Below, piece after piece: positions 20,562-27,767 of a stretch of 64,000 nt of DNA. Every line of letters begins with the position of its first letter. Within the stretch, counting starts at the first letter, position 1. Below the pieces are notes generated by a model that was not told the origin of the DNA, searched no databases, and saw only the letters and a program-made list of their open reading frames with translations. Origin of the DNA: an uncultured Marinicella sp. (GTDB lineage: Bacteria > Pseudomonadota > Gammaproteobacteria > Xanthomonadales > Marinicellaceae); contig CANNAM010000007.1 in assembly GCA_947502595.1 (NCBI GenBank), positions 1 to 64,000 of the forward strand, written 5' to 3'. A program made the translations under genes and the position numbers.

Positions 20562-22055
20562 ATGGAATTTAAACAGTCTATCAACTTCAAAACCAAACTC
20601 AATGTCACTCGTCCTTATGACCAAAGTCAGAAGGTGGTTGATGACCCCAAGCGCATTGAATATGCTTTAGAAAGTGACAGGGGGCGCATCATCAACTCCG
20701 CTTCGGTCAGGCGCTTACAGCAAAAGACCCAAGTTTTCCCTTTAGAACGCAATGCTGCTGTACGTTCACGCTTGACTCATTCTATGGAAGTGCAGCAAAA
20801 CGGCCGTTACATTGTGAAAACCATCTTCAATAAATTAGGTTCGGAAGCGGAGGCTTTGGGTTTCAGTGGCTTACAGTCAGCAGTTGAGTCGCTGGTGGAA
20901 ATGGCTTGTTTGATGCATGACATAGGGAATCCGCCGTTTGGACATTTTGGTGAAGTGGCTATTTCTGAATGGTTCACAGCGCATTTGGCTGAATTTGAGG
21001 CATTTAAACAATGTGCTGATCTCCCATTGGCACAACAGATGTTACGTGATTTGGCACAGTTTGAAGGCAATGCACAAGCCATTCGATTGACTTTTTCATT
21101 GCAACAAATGAATTTGACCTATGCACAATCAGCCAGTATTTTGAAATACACCCGGGCTGCTTATGAGCCAAAGCCAGCTGCTACTGATGCATTAAGTTAT
21201 TTACAAAAGAAGCCTGGTTTCTATTTATCTGAACAACGCTTTGTTGAAGACATGTTACGGCAACTGGAGATGCAAAGTGGGCACCGCCACCCTTTCAGTT
21301 ATGTGATGGAAGCCGCTGATGACATCGCTTATTGTTTGGCCGATTTGGAAGACGCTGTTGAAAAAGGCATATTAAGGCTGGATGAACTGACTCGGTTATT
21401 GCAGCAAACTTTCGTAGCACATTCAGGAGATTTACAGGCGGCAAATATCCTGTCTTTCCGCAGAAAAAACAACAGTTTTGCAGACATTTTATCTATGGCC
21501 AGTGAGGCCGCCAGTCAACAGCATACTATTAATCACAACCATGCTTATTTTGTAAAACTAAGGGTGAATTTGATTCATCATTTGATTGACCATGCCAGCC
21601 AAAAATTTATTGATCATATGCCGGCAATCTACCATGGCAGCTTAAACCAAGCGTTATTGGAAGATGGCAGTGTGGCCAATAAGATTGTGCAAACCTTTAA
21701 ACAAGTTGGCTATCGGTATGTGTTCAACCACCAAGAAGTACAAAATTTAGAGCTACAAGGACACCGCATCATCAGCGGCTTATTGGATATTTACCTGCGT
21801 TTATTACAACTGCCACAACAGCAGTTTACTGAACTAACTCATGGCAAGAACCATGGCATGAGCTATGCTGCTTTGCTATTGAACCGTGTTGATAACAAAA
21901 TCATCAAAGCCTATCAGCAGAGTGTTGCACAACATAAGTCGGACAGTGCGTTATGGGAGTTCTATTACCGTTGTCGCTTGATTCAAGACCATGTCAGTGC
22001 CATGACAGACCACAGTGCTTTGGATGAGTACAAGTTGTTGATGGTTGCTGATTGA
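20562..22055 (+). CDS. dgt: Deoxyguanosinetriphosphate triphosphohydrolase (dGTPase)
   Basis: A 497-residue HD-domain hydrolase that releases tripolyphosphate from dNTPs and lowers the dGTP pool. The N-terminal DRGRIINSASVRRLQQKTQV signature is present, as are the metal-binding HD motif at H119-D120 (LMHDIGNPPFGHFGE) and the later EAADDIAYCLADLEDAV helix. Length matches the E. coli-type enzyme (about 500 residues). It is monocistronic, with a strong bidirectional terminator after two REP-like hairpins downstream. Confidence 0.94.
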   Translation: MEFKQSINFKTKLNVTRPYDQSQKVVDDPKRIEYALESDRGRIINSASVRRLQQKTQVFPLERNAAVRSRLTHSMEVQQNGRYIVKTIFNKLGSEAEALGFSGLQSAVESLVEMACLMHDIGNPPFGHFGEVAISEWFTAHLAEFEAFKQCADLPLAQQMLRDLAQFEGNAQAIRLTFSLQQMNLTYAQSASILKYTRAAYEPKPAATDALSYLQKKPGFYLSEQRFVEDMLRQLEMQSGHRHPFSYVMEAADDIAYCLADLEDAVEKGILRLDELTRLLQQTFVAHSGDLQAANILSFRRKNNSFADILSMASEAASQQHTINHNHAYFVKLRVNLIHHLIDHASQKFIDHMPAIYHGSLNQALLEDGSVANKIVQTFKQVGYRYVFNHQEVQNLELQGHRIISGLLDIYLRLLQLPQQQFTELTHGKNHGMSYAALLLNRVDNKIIKAYQQSVAQHKSDSALWEFYYRCRLIQDHVSAMTDHSALDEYKLLMVAD

Positions 22056-22079
22056 TGCAGTTTTAATTAAAGCAAAAAT

Positions 22080-22196
22080 ACACGCCAGCGAAAAGCCAGC
22101 ATACCCCAAAGCAGTCTTAGGGATGATGACTTCAGTCAACCTGTGATAAAACCTGTGGTTTTATGGGTCGGCTGAAGCCGACAACCCCAGGCAGCT
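22080..22196. repeat. REP-like hairpin pair downstream of dgt
   Basis: Perfect stems occur at 22146-22164 (ATAAAACC-TGT-GGTTTTAT) and 22167-22182 (GTCGGCT-GA-AGCCGAC). On the minus strand the second reads GGGGTTGTCGGCTTCAGCCG, and a related sequence at 22082-22105 reads GGTATGCTGGCTTTTCGCTG. Both resemble REP elements of other gammaproteobacteria. No coding potential is evident. Confidence 0.4.
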
Positions 22197-22268
22197 GTTG
22201 TTTGTTTGAGCAAAAAGTCGGCAGCAAAAAGTTGGGACAAGCACTTCAATTACAGCAGTATAAACAAT

Positions 22269-22299
22269 AAAAAAGGCCAGTCACTGACTGGCCTTTTTA
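22269..22299. terminator. Bidirectional terminator between dgt and the endonuclease gene
   Basis: AAAAAGGCCAGTCA, a one-base centre, then TGACTGGCCTTTTT: a perfect palindrome with an A-run before and a T-run after. It is suited to stop transcription from both convergent genes. Confidence 0.8.
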
Positions 22300-22316
22300 T
22301 ACTTTTTGCTCAAACT

Positions 22317-24491
22317 TTATGGCTGTTGTTCAAAACCATCAGCAAAAATCAAATCAATGTAACTGGTACCACAAGTTCCACCAGACACAAATATACATTC
22401 AACCCATTCAGGATGGTCAATGAATGGATTTCTGTTTTGTTGTTTGGTGAAAATAAAATTATTGCGGTTCCTTTCGATGTCATCTACAGGATCAGCTGCA
22501 TGCCATTGAAGTAAGGTGGACAGCAGTCCCATATACCTGTCGCCAGTTTGAATCAAGCCGGCATTGTCGGTCAGTTCCAAGTCAACTTCCCCAGCCACAT
22601 CACCAGAATAGCGCACATCCATATAAAACATGGCACGTGCAATATCGCCTTTGCGGAAGTTCCAAACTTCAAACGAGTTTGAATCGAACCAGTTTGAGTT
22701 GCCTGGATAAACACCAGAACCACCGCCAATGACGTCATTTACCGGGGTGTTTGGATTTTCATGGGCATCAGTTGGTCTTTCAGTACATGAAGCTGAGCAA
22801 TTATCAAAATACAGGTTGCCTCGATCACTGTTGTAGCCAACATCAGACATCATCAAATGGTGCGCATCAGTCCTGGCGGCATTGTTATCACCTAACGCGC
22901 CACTGCTGAAGCCATAAGATTGTGGCCACGTGTGTTCACGGTTGTACGCTTGTTGGCCACCACCTTGGTAGGTGTAGTTATTATTTTTATAAATCATCCA
23001 TACTTGACCTGGCTCATTGGGGTCTTCATCAGCAATGGATAACACGTCCCAAGTGTCTTCAGCTCCCGATGAATAGGGGAACATCACATGGTCATCAATG
23101 ATTTCATGCAAACTGTCTCGCAAGGTTTGCGCTGAGCTGTCATCGGCTGTGGCATAATAGTCTTCAAAGGTCACACAATTGATGTTTTCAGCGCCAGGGG
23201 ATGGTAAAAAAGCCTTGAATGAATGGCTGTTTAACTGCCCACCTGAACCATTGGTACAACGAATCAGAGATTCAGTCATGGCAGCGCCATTGGCATTTTC
23301 ATTGAGTTGCGCTTGGCCAGGGTTCAATAAAGTTAATAATTCAGCATCATCGGCTTGTCCTGTACCATAGACCACAGCATCCATAATGTCGGTTGTGGTG
23401 ATCGCATCACCAACTAAATAATTCATTGAATCCGCTGCATACAAGGCCACTGCATCAACACCATCTTCTAAGCTGTTGTTGAGCAATAAAAAGCCATTGG
23501 CGTCTGTGGTCATGCCGTCTAATCCGATAACTGCGGTAGCAAGATCGGTGTCACCATCGTACAGCACGATGGTGTATCCATCGAGTGAAGTGTTGGCATT
23601 ACCAAACAGCTCAATAAAGTCAGCATTGTTGCTGATGGCGTCGATTTCGTTGATCACAAACTGTGCCACAGGGGGCGCAATGTTGGCAGCTGCATTGGGT
23701 GTAGGTGTTGATTCAGCAAAAGTAAAATCAGTGTTTTCTGAAGTTTCGTCGCTGCCAGCAAAACCATTGCCGCCGGATTGAACTTCAGCGCCTTCGCTCA
23801 TGTCGATGCGTTGCCAACTGTTGCCTGAAGCATGGGCACTGGTAGCAACAGCAATTTGCGCACTGATGGCCGTGTCATTTTGGTACATGGTGGTGATTGA
23901 GTCAGCATCAGGTCCATCAATGTCGATGCCAGTTTTATCAATTGCTTCAACTTTATCGCCCCAGACCACGTAATCTAGGTCTTGAACCAAGTCAGAGGTG
24001 CCGTCCCAATGCAATAAGACCACCACTTCGCCACTGTTATTAGTCAAACTCCCTTGGCCATTGATTGATAAAGTAATTGCTTCACGCATGTCAGGAATAG
24101 CATCTGCTGTTGCGCCATCCTCATACAATTCATAGGTGGGCTGAACGCCATACGCAGTGAAAAAATTATCCGAGCCATCAAGGGCCACTGTTTGGTATTC
24201 ACCGGCAGCAATGGTCGCGCCAGCGGGGAAGCGGGCAAAGAAATCTTCAAAATTACCACCGCCACCGCCACCGGTGACCAGTTGGTAATAATAAGTTCCG
24301 CCATTGGAAAAAGTGGCGTCAGTTAAATACACGTCAGAAAGGTCAATAGGATCCAAACCCTTGTTGTGTATTTCAATGAACTCATCACTGTTTGGTACGA
24401 TCTTGATTTCTGTGATAAGTAAGTCCTCAAGTCCTGCTTGAGCGATAAAAGCCATGCCAGTACACAGCCATAGGGAGGTGATTATCTTCAT
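22317..24491 (-). CDS. Secreted endonuclease I with two lamin-tail domains and a DGFE C-terminal tail
   Basis: A 724-residue exported nuclease. Residues 1-19 are a signal peptide (MKIITSLWLCTGMAFIAQA). Two lamin-tail domains follow (LLITEIKIVPNSDEFIEIHN near residue 25 and FVINEIDAISNNADFIELFG near 285). The catalytic endonuclease I domain occupies about 430-710, with the signature NREHTWPQSYG at 517-527 and DAHHLMMSDVGYNSDRGNL. The protein ends IFADGFEQQP, a tail frequent in secreted proteins of Xanthomonadales-like bacteria. It probably degrades extracellular DNA for nutrients or biofilm turnover. The gene is monocistronic. Confidence 0.92.
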   Translation of the reverse strand: MKIITSLWLCTGMAFIAQAGLEDLLITEIKIVPNSDEFIEIHNKGLDPIDLSDVYLTDATFSNGGTYYYQLVTGGGGGGNFEDFFARFPAGATIAAGEYQTVALDGSDNFFTAYGVQPTYELYEDGATADAIPDMREAITLSINGQGSLTNNSGEVVVLLHWDGTSDLVQDLDYVVWGDKVEAIDKTGIDIDGPDADSITTMYQNDTAISAQIAVATSAHASGNSWQRIDMSEGAEVQSGGNGFAGSDETSENTDFTFAESTPTPNAAANIAPPVAQFVINEIDAISNNADFIELFGNANTSLDGYTIVLYDGDTDLATAVIGLDGMTTDANGFLLLNNSLEDGVDAVALYAADSMNYLVGDAITTTDIMDAVVYGTGQADDAELLTLLNPGQAQLNENANGAAMTESLIRCTNGSGGQLNSHSFKAFLPSPGAENINCVTFEDYYATADDSSAQTLRDSLHEIIDDHVMFPYSSGAEDTWDVLSIADEDPNEPGQVWMIYKNNNYTYQGGGQQAYNREHTWPQSYGFSSGALGDNNAARTDAHHLMMSDVGYNSDRGNLYFDNCSASCTERPTDAHENPNTPVNDVIGGGSGVYPGNSNWFDSNSFEVWNFRKGDIARAMFYMDVRYSGDVAGEVDLELTDNAGLIQTGDRYMGLLSTLLQWHAADPVDDIERNRNNFIFTKQQNRNPFIDHPEWVECIFVSGGTCGTSYIDLIFADGFEQQP

Positions 24492-24613
24492 TTATATGTT
24501 TTCCTGCTAATTTCGATGCAGATATTCTAACTGCAATTTATGACAATTTGTGTGACTCAATAGCCAATCTAATTAACTTGTATAAAGATGGATAAAAACA
24601 CTTAAAAAAAACT

Positions 24614-24641
24614 AAAAAAGGCCGCCTATTGGCAGCCTTTT
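24614..24641 (-). terminator. Rho-independent terminator of the hvf operon
   Basis: On the minus strand AAAAGGCTGCC-AATA-GGCGGCC folds into a GC-rich stem followed by TTTTTTAG. It lies just beyond the hvfX stop codon. Confidence 0.78.
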
Positions 24642-24665
24642 CATCGCTTTAAGCGTTGCCTTGTG

Positions 24666-25331
24666 TTAACCGTTTGGGGTTATAAAACGATCGGCCACCA
24701 TCAACAACAGCCCACCAACCAGTAGGGCAACTCCAATAGTTTGCATCACAAAAAATAATGGTAAACCAATAACAACCAGGCCCAGTCCTTTAGCAATGAA
24801 GTCTGAAGTGATTGGGTGCTTGGCATCGCCACCAAAGAAGTGGGTTAATAAATGGTCTAGACTGAATTTCCCGGCACCAGAGAACACCAATGGTAACAGC
24901 AGCAACATAAACAGCAATGGCAGTTTGAAGTTGCCCGCGCCTTTGTTTGAAATGGCGTAGCCTTCCCACAGTTGCCCCAGTGAGGAGTAGCTCTCTGGCC
25001 AGTGCACAGCTGCTGTGGCCACCGCTGTGATGACCAGTAATGACACGGCTGCAAATCGGGTAAACAAGCCTAATAACAACATTATGGCAAAAATATATTC
25101 ACCCCAAGCCGCCATAAACCACGAGATATCAGCAGGTATGTAGTTGAATGGAAAAGGAAAGTTGCTTTGGATGCCGGCAAACCAGTTATCCCCTTTTATT
25201 TTACCAACACCGGCTTCATAAAACTCCCAAAACAGGATCAAACGAATGAATAGGGCAGGTAACCATTGACCCACTGAATTGAGTCTGCTGGTGAGTTGAA
25301 CCCAATGATTTTGTAAAGAGTGAAATGACAT
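24666..25331 (-). CDS. hvfX: DoxX-family membrane protein of the RiPP operon (HvfX-like)
   Basis: A 221-residue DoxX-type integral membrane protein with about five or six hydrophobic helices, marked by LFIRLILFWEFYEAGVGKIK, AAWGEYIFAIMLLLGLFTRF and LFMLLLLPLVFSGAGKFSLD. Family members next to DUF692/DUF2063 genes are named HvfX and are thought to help maturation, redox supply or handling of the copper-binding peptide; the exact role is not settled. It is the last gene of the operon, 18 bp after hvfC, and is followed by a strong terminator. Confidence 0.88.
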   Translation of the reverse strand: MSFHSLQNHWVQLTSRLNSVGQWLPALFIRLILFWEFYEAGVGKIKGDNWFAGIQSNFPFPFNYIPADISWFMAAWGEYIFAIMLLLGLFTRFAAVSLLVITAVATAAVHWPESYSSLGQLWEGYAISNKGAGNFKLPLLFMLLLLPLVFSGAGKFSLDHLLTHFFGGDAKHPITSDFIAKGLGLVVIGLPLFFVMQTIGVALLVGGLLLMVADRFITPNG

Positions 25332-25349
25332 GTTGTGCTCCTGTGTTGC

Positions 25350-26111
25350 TTACTTTGTAGTTGTTAAGATGATGTCTTGAGCATACCATTGTTCGAGGGT
25401 TTGTAGTCCAAATTGGATGAATTGTTGCGTGTCTGGGTGTTGGTGGTCGACAGCCAATTGCTCAAGTGCTTGCTGTCCTGAGTGTGTAGATTGATTGATC
25501 AGCGTTTCCAGCAACATGGCTGAAAAAGGGTTCATACTGCTGAAGTGAACTTGGTAGTTTGTATCACGCCACACCACCATAAAAAGGGGTTGATCCAGTG
25601 GTTTTTGCGGTTGAAAACTGGGTTTGATTTGATGCACTGGAAATTGATAGCTGTGTATACGAACCAAGGGTGATACCACTGGCACCTCATTCAACAATGA
25701 ACTGCCATCAACTGCGGTTTTTTCTACCTCAATACAATGCTTATCTAAATGCAGCTCCAACCATTCATAATGAGCCAACTCATACAAAAAAGGTTTGTCT
25801 GGGTCAATTTGTTGGTGGTCTTTTAAAAACGCCACAAACTCTCTGGGTATTTCTGGAAAGTGCGGAGTTTTGTTGTGTTCTTGCTTGAAATAAGACCGGA
25901 TCAGTTGCTGCCAATCGACGTCATTATACAGTGACCTCAGTACTGGGAAGGAGTCAGCCAATAGGCCTGCAATGCTGTTAATGAACAAGTCTCGATAAAT
26001 GGCCATGCGGCGTTCTTCAATGGCATCTGGCTTGGGATGTAATTCAGGGTTTCTGATGTGCGCAGCAAACGCCAATTGAGCTTGCTTAAAGGATGGCTTG
26101 TTGTGACTCAT
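25350..26111 (-). CDS. hvfC: RiPP maturation partner protein, DUF2063 (HvfC/BufC)
   Basis: A 253-residue protein from the ATG at 26111 (MSHNKPSFKQAQLAFAAHIR). It has the DUF2063 N-terminal domain (IEERRMAIYRDLFINSIAGL, a family hallmark) and a C-terminal domain typical of HvfC/BufC. In characterised systems this protein binds the precursor leader and delivers it to the DUF692 enzyme. An upstream in-frame codon would add 37 residues lying inside hvfB and unlike the family, so I reject it. The start lies 26 bp inside the hvfB coding region, so the two partners are translationally coupled. Confidence 0.92.
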   Translation of the reverse strand: MSHNKPSFKQAQLAFAAHIRNPELHPKPDAIEERRMAIYRDLFINSIAGLLADSFPVLRSLYNDVDWQQLIRSYFKQEHNKTPHFPEIPREFVAFLKDHQQIDPDKPFLYELAHYEWLELHLDKHCIEVEKTAVDGSSLLNEVPVVSPLVRIHSYQFPVHQIKPSFQPQKPLDQPLFMVVWRDTNYQVHFSSMNPFSAMLLETLINQSTHSGQQALEQLAVDHQHPDTQQFIQFGLQTLEQWYAQDIILTTTK

Positions 26112-26943
26112 GATGGTGGGTGTATTTGGCTTGTAAAGCATCGATTCTGCTGACTTCTGCCAACAGCTCTGACACCGGTGGATAGTTGAAGTCGCGTTCC
26201 AGCAGAGTGGGGTAGACACCATGGTTTTTATAGGTGTGCTCTAAAATATTCCAGACTTTTTCGATCACAGCAGCGCCATGGGTATCAACCAGTAAGTCAT
26301 CAGCTTCATTGTAGTGACCTGCCACATGCATATAGGCGATGCGTTCGGTTGGTAACTGGTCAACAAATTGCAGTGCATCGTAACGGTGGTTAACACTGTT
26401 GACGTGGACGTTGTTGACATCCAGGTGCAGCAGACAATCCGCTTTATCAAGCACATGATTGATGAACTCAAGTTCGGTCATTTCGGGGTTGGGTTGGGTT
26501 AAATAATAGGACACATTTTCTAAGGCCATGCGTTCACCTAAAATGTCCTGTACACGCATCACCCGGTCTGCTACGTAGTTGGCTGCGTCTTCGGTAAAAG
26601 GAATGGGCATCAAGTCGTACAGTTGGCCACCATCACTGCAATAGGATAAATGTTCTGAGTAGATGGGTGCTTTGATTTCTGCTTTGAATTTTTTCAAGGC
26701 TTTTACAAAGGCCACATTCAGTTCATCTGGGCCGCCTATAGATAAAGATAAACCATGTAAAACCATGGGGTATTGTTCAGCAAAAGCCCGAAAGTTTTTA
26801 CCTGCTTTACCTCCCACTGTCATCCAGTTTTCTGGTGCTACTTCCATAAATTGTACAGGATTAAGTTTACCATGAGTGAGAAACGGGGACATCAGTCCCC
26901 GCCTCAAACCGATACCGGCACCTGAAAGATTTAAAGATTTCAT
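26086..26943 (-). CDS. hvfB: MNIO (DUF692) iron enzyme modifying the EGKCG peptide (HvfB/BufB)
   Basis: A 285-residue TIM-barrel DUF692 protein of the multinuclear non-heme iron oxidase family. Visible blocks are GAGIGLRRGLMSPFL, FMEVAPENWM, VLHGLSLSIGG, IYSEHLSYCSDGG, ALENVSYYL, LLHLDVNNVHVNS and YMHVAGHY. Together they supply the His/Glu/Asp residues that bind two or three irons in this family. Relatives oxidise cysteines of the precursor into oxazolone-thioamide or thiooxazole groups that chelate copper. The start is 26 bp after hvfA, with a small CCGA-AGC-TCGG hairpin between that could damp expression relative to the precursor. Confidence 0.94.
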   Translation of the reverse strand: MKSLNLSGAGIGLRRGLMSPFLTHGKLNPVQFMEVAPENWMTVGGKAGKNFRAFAEQYPMVLHGLSLSIGGPDELNVAFVKALKKFKAEIKAPIYSEHLSYCSDGGQLYDLMPIPFTEDAANYVADRVMRVQDILGERMALENVSYYLTQPNPEMTELEFINHVLDKADCLLHLDVNNVHVNSVNHRYDALQFVDQLPTERIAYMHVAGHYNEADDLLVDTHGAAVIEKVWNILEHTYKNHGVYPTLLERDFNYPPVSELLAEVSRIDALQAKYTHHHESQQAIL

Positions 26944-26969
26944 TTCAGTTCATCCGAGCTTCGGCCGCC

Positions 26970-27545
26970 TTATTTACCGGCGCCGCACTTGCCTTCAGCG
27001 TCTTTGTCGGTTTTGTCAGCTTGGTCTTCATGGCCTTCACCACATTTGCCTTCACCGCATTTACCTTCGCCACATTTACCTTCGGCGTCTTTGTCATGGC
27101 TTTCACCACATTTACCTTCACCGCATTTGCCTTCGCCACACTTGCCTTCGGCATCTTTGTCATGGCCTTCACCACATTTGCCTTCACCGCATTTACCTTC
27201 GCCGCATTTACCTTCGGCGTCTTTGTCATGGCCTTCACCACATTTACCTTCGCCGCATTTACCTTCGGCGTCTTTGTCATGGCCTTCACCACATTTACCT
27301 TCGCCGCATTTGCCTTCGGCATTGTTGGCTTTGGCTTTGTCGTCACCACCACATTTGCCTTCACCACACTTGCCTTCTCCAGACCCGTCGGCTTTAGCAA
27401 TGCGTCCGTCGGCATTTTGATAACCGTCACTTAAGTCGTTTTGACCAAATGGGTTGTCAGTACCGTTCATCAATGCACCCGCTCCAATAACAGTTACAGC
27501 GGCTGCAATGGCAGCATTTACAGGTTTCAATTTAAAGTTTTTCAT
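26970..27545 (-). CDS. hvfA: RiPP precursor with sixteen EGKCG motifs (HvfA/bufferin-type metallophore)
   Basis: A 191-residue precursor. The leader has an exported hydrophobic stretch (AAIAAAVTVIGAGALM) followed by TDNPFGQNDLSDGYQNADG, matching the NPF...L..GY..AD block of HvfA-family precursors. From residue 57 to 188 the protein consists of EGKCG units in clusters of two or three, separated by EGHDKDA linkers. There are sixteen motifs and sixteen cysteines, with no cysteine elsewhere. By family knowledge each motif is a modification site giving copper-binding groups, with the product acting in the periplasm or outside. The ribosome-binding site GGAGGAG is strong. Copper chelation here is inference. 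Confidence 0.94.
   Translation of the reverse strand: MKNFKLKPVNAAIAAAVTVIGAGALMNGTDNPFGQNDLSDGYQNADGRIAKADGSGEGKCGEGKCGGDDKAKANNAEGKCGEGKCGEGHDKDAEGKCGEGKCGEGHDKDAEGKCGEGKCGEGKCGEGHDKDAEGKCGEGKCGEGKCGESHDKDAEGKCGEGKCGEGKCGEGHEDQADKTDKDAEGKCGAGK
26982..27377 (-). repeat. Coding tandem repeats of 51 and 66 bp in hvfA
   Basis: Units read AEGKCGEGKCGEGHDKD (17 aa, 51 bp) or the same with a third EGKCG (22 aa, 66 bp). Motif numbers per cluster from N- to C-terminus are 2, 2, 2, 3, 3, 3, 1. The DNA is also repetitive, suggesting growth by slippage or recombination. Confidence 0.9.
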
Positions 27546-27644
27546 CTATGTCTCCTCCGAGGGAATGAATAATTAAGTTCGTTTTCTGTTGTTTCGAATC
27601 GTTCATCAATTATGGATTGGCATGTGGCCAAATACTGAAGAATA

Positions 27645-27690
27645 ATTTCGGTGTTTATTATAAGCACATAGAGTTGACCACAAACAATAA
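27645..27690 (-). promoter_or_regulatory. Candidate promoter of the hvf operon
   Basis: A perfect TATAAT on the minus strand (27657-27662) follows TTTGTGG-like DNA that gives only a poor -35. The predicted start is about 105 nt upstream of the hvfA ATG, leaving a long leader. No ECF-type GTAAC/CGTC promoter was evident by eye. Confidence 0.4.
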
Positions 27691-27700
27691 AAATAATCAC

Positions 27701-27735
27701 AAAAAAAAACGCTCAATAGTTGCTATTGAGCGTTT
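27701..27735 (-). terminator. Terminator of the 2-oxoacid dehydrogenase operon
   Basis: AAACGCTCAATAG, loop of 3, CTATTGAGCGTTT: a 13-bp perfect stem with a nine-base T-run on the minus strand. It separates the E2 gene from hvfA. Confidence 0.88.
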
Positions 27736-27767
27736 AATGGACTGCGTTAATGAAAAATTAACGTATT

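Noticed and set aside
22206-22514. 102-codon plus-strand frame after dgt
   Set aside because: It crosses a strong terminator and runs antisense into the endonuclease gene; the protein has no sensible features.
26112-26222. N-terminal extension of hvfC by 37 residues
   Set aside because: The extension lies inside hvfB in another frame, has no family similarity, and the ATG at 26111 gives the normal DUF2063 start.
26990-27380. Regularly spaced short repeats resembling a CRISPR array
   Set aside because: Repeats are back-to-back coding units of 15-66 bp without unique spacers, and translate to EGKCG motifs. No cas genes are present.
26876-27434. Three overlapping plus-strand open frames, some over 130 codons, opposite hvfA
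   Set aside because: The short-period repeat keeps several frames free of stops. Only the minus frame has a strong ribosome-binding site, a leader and family motifs.
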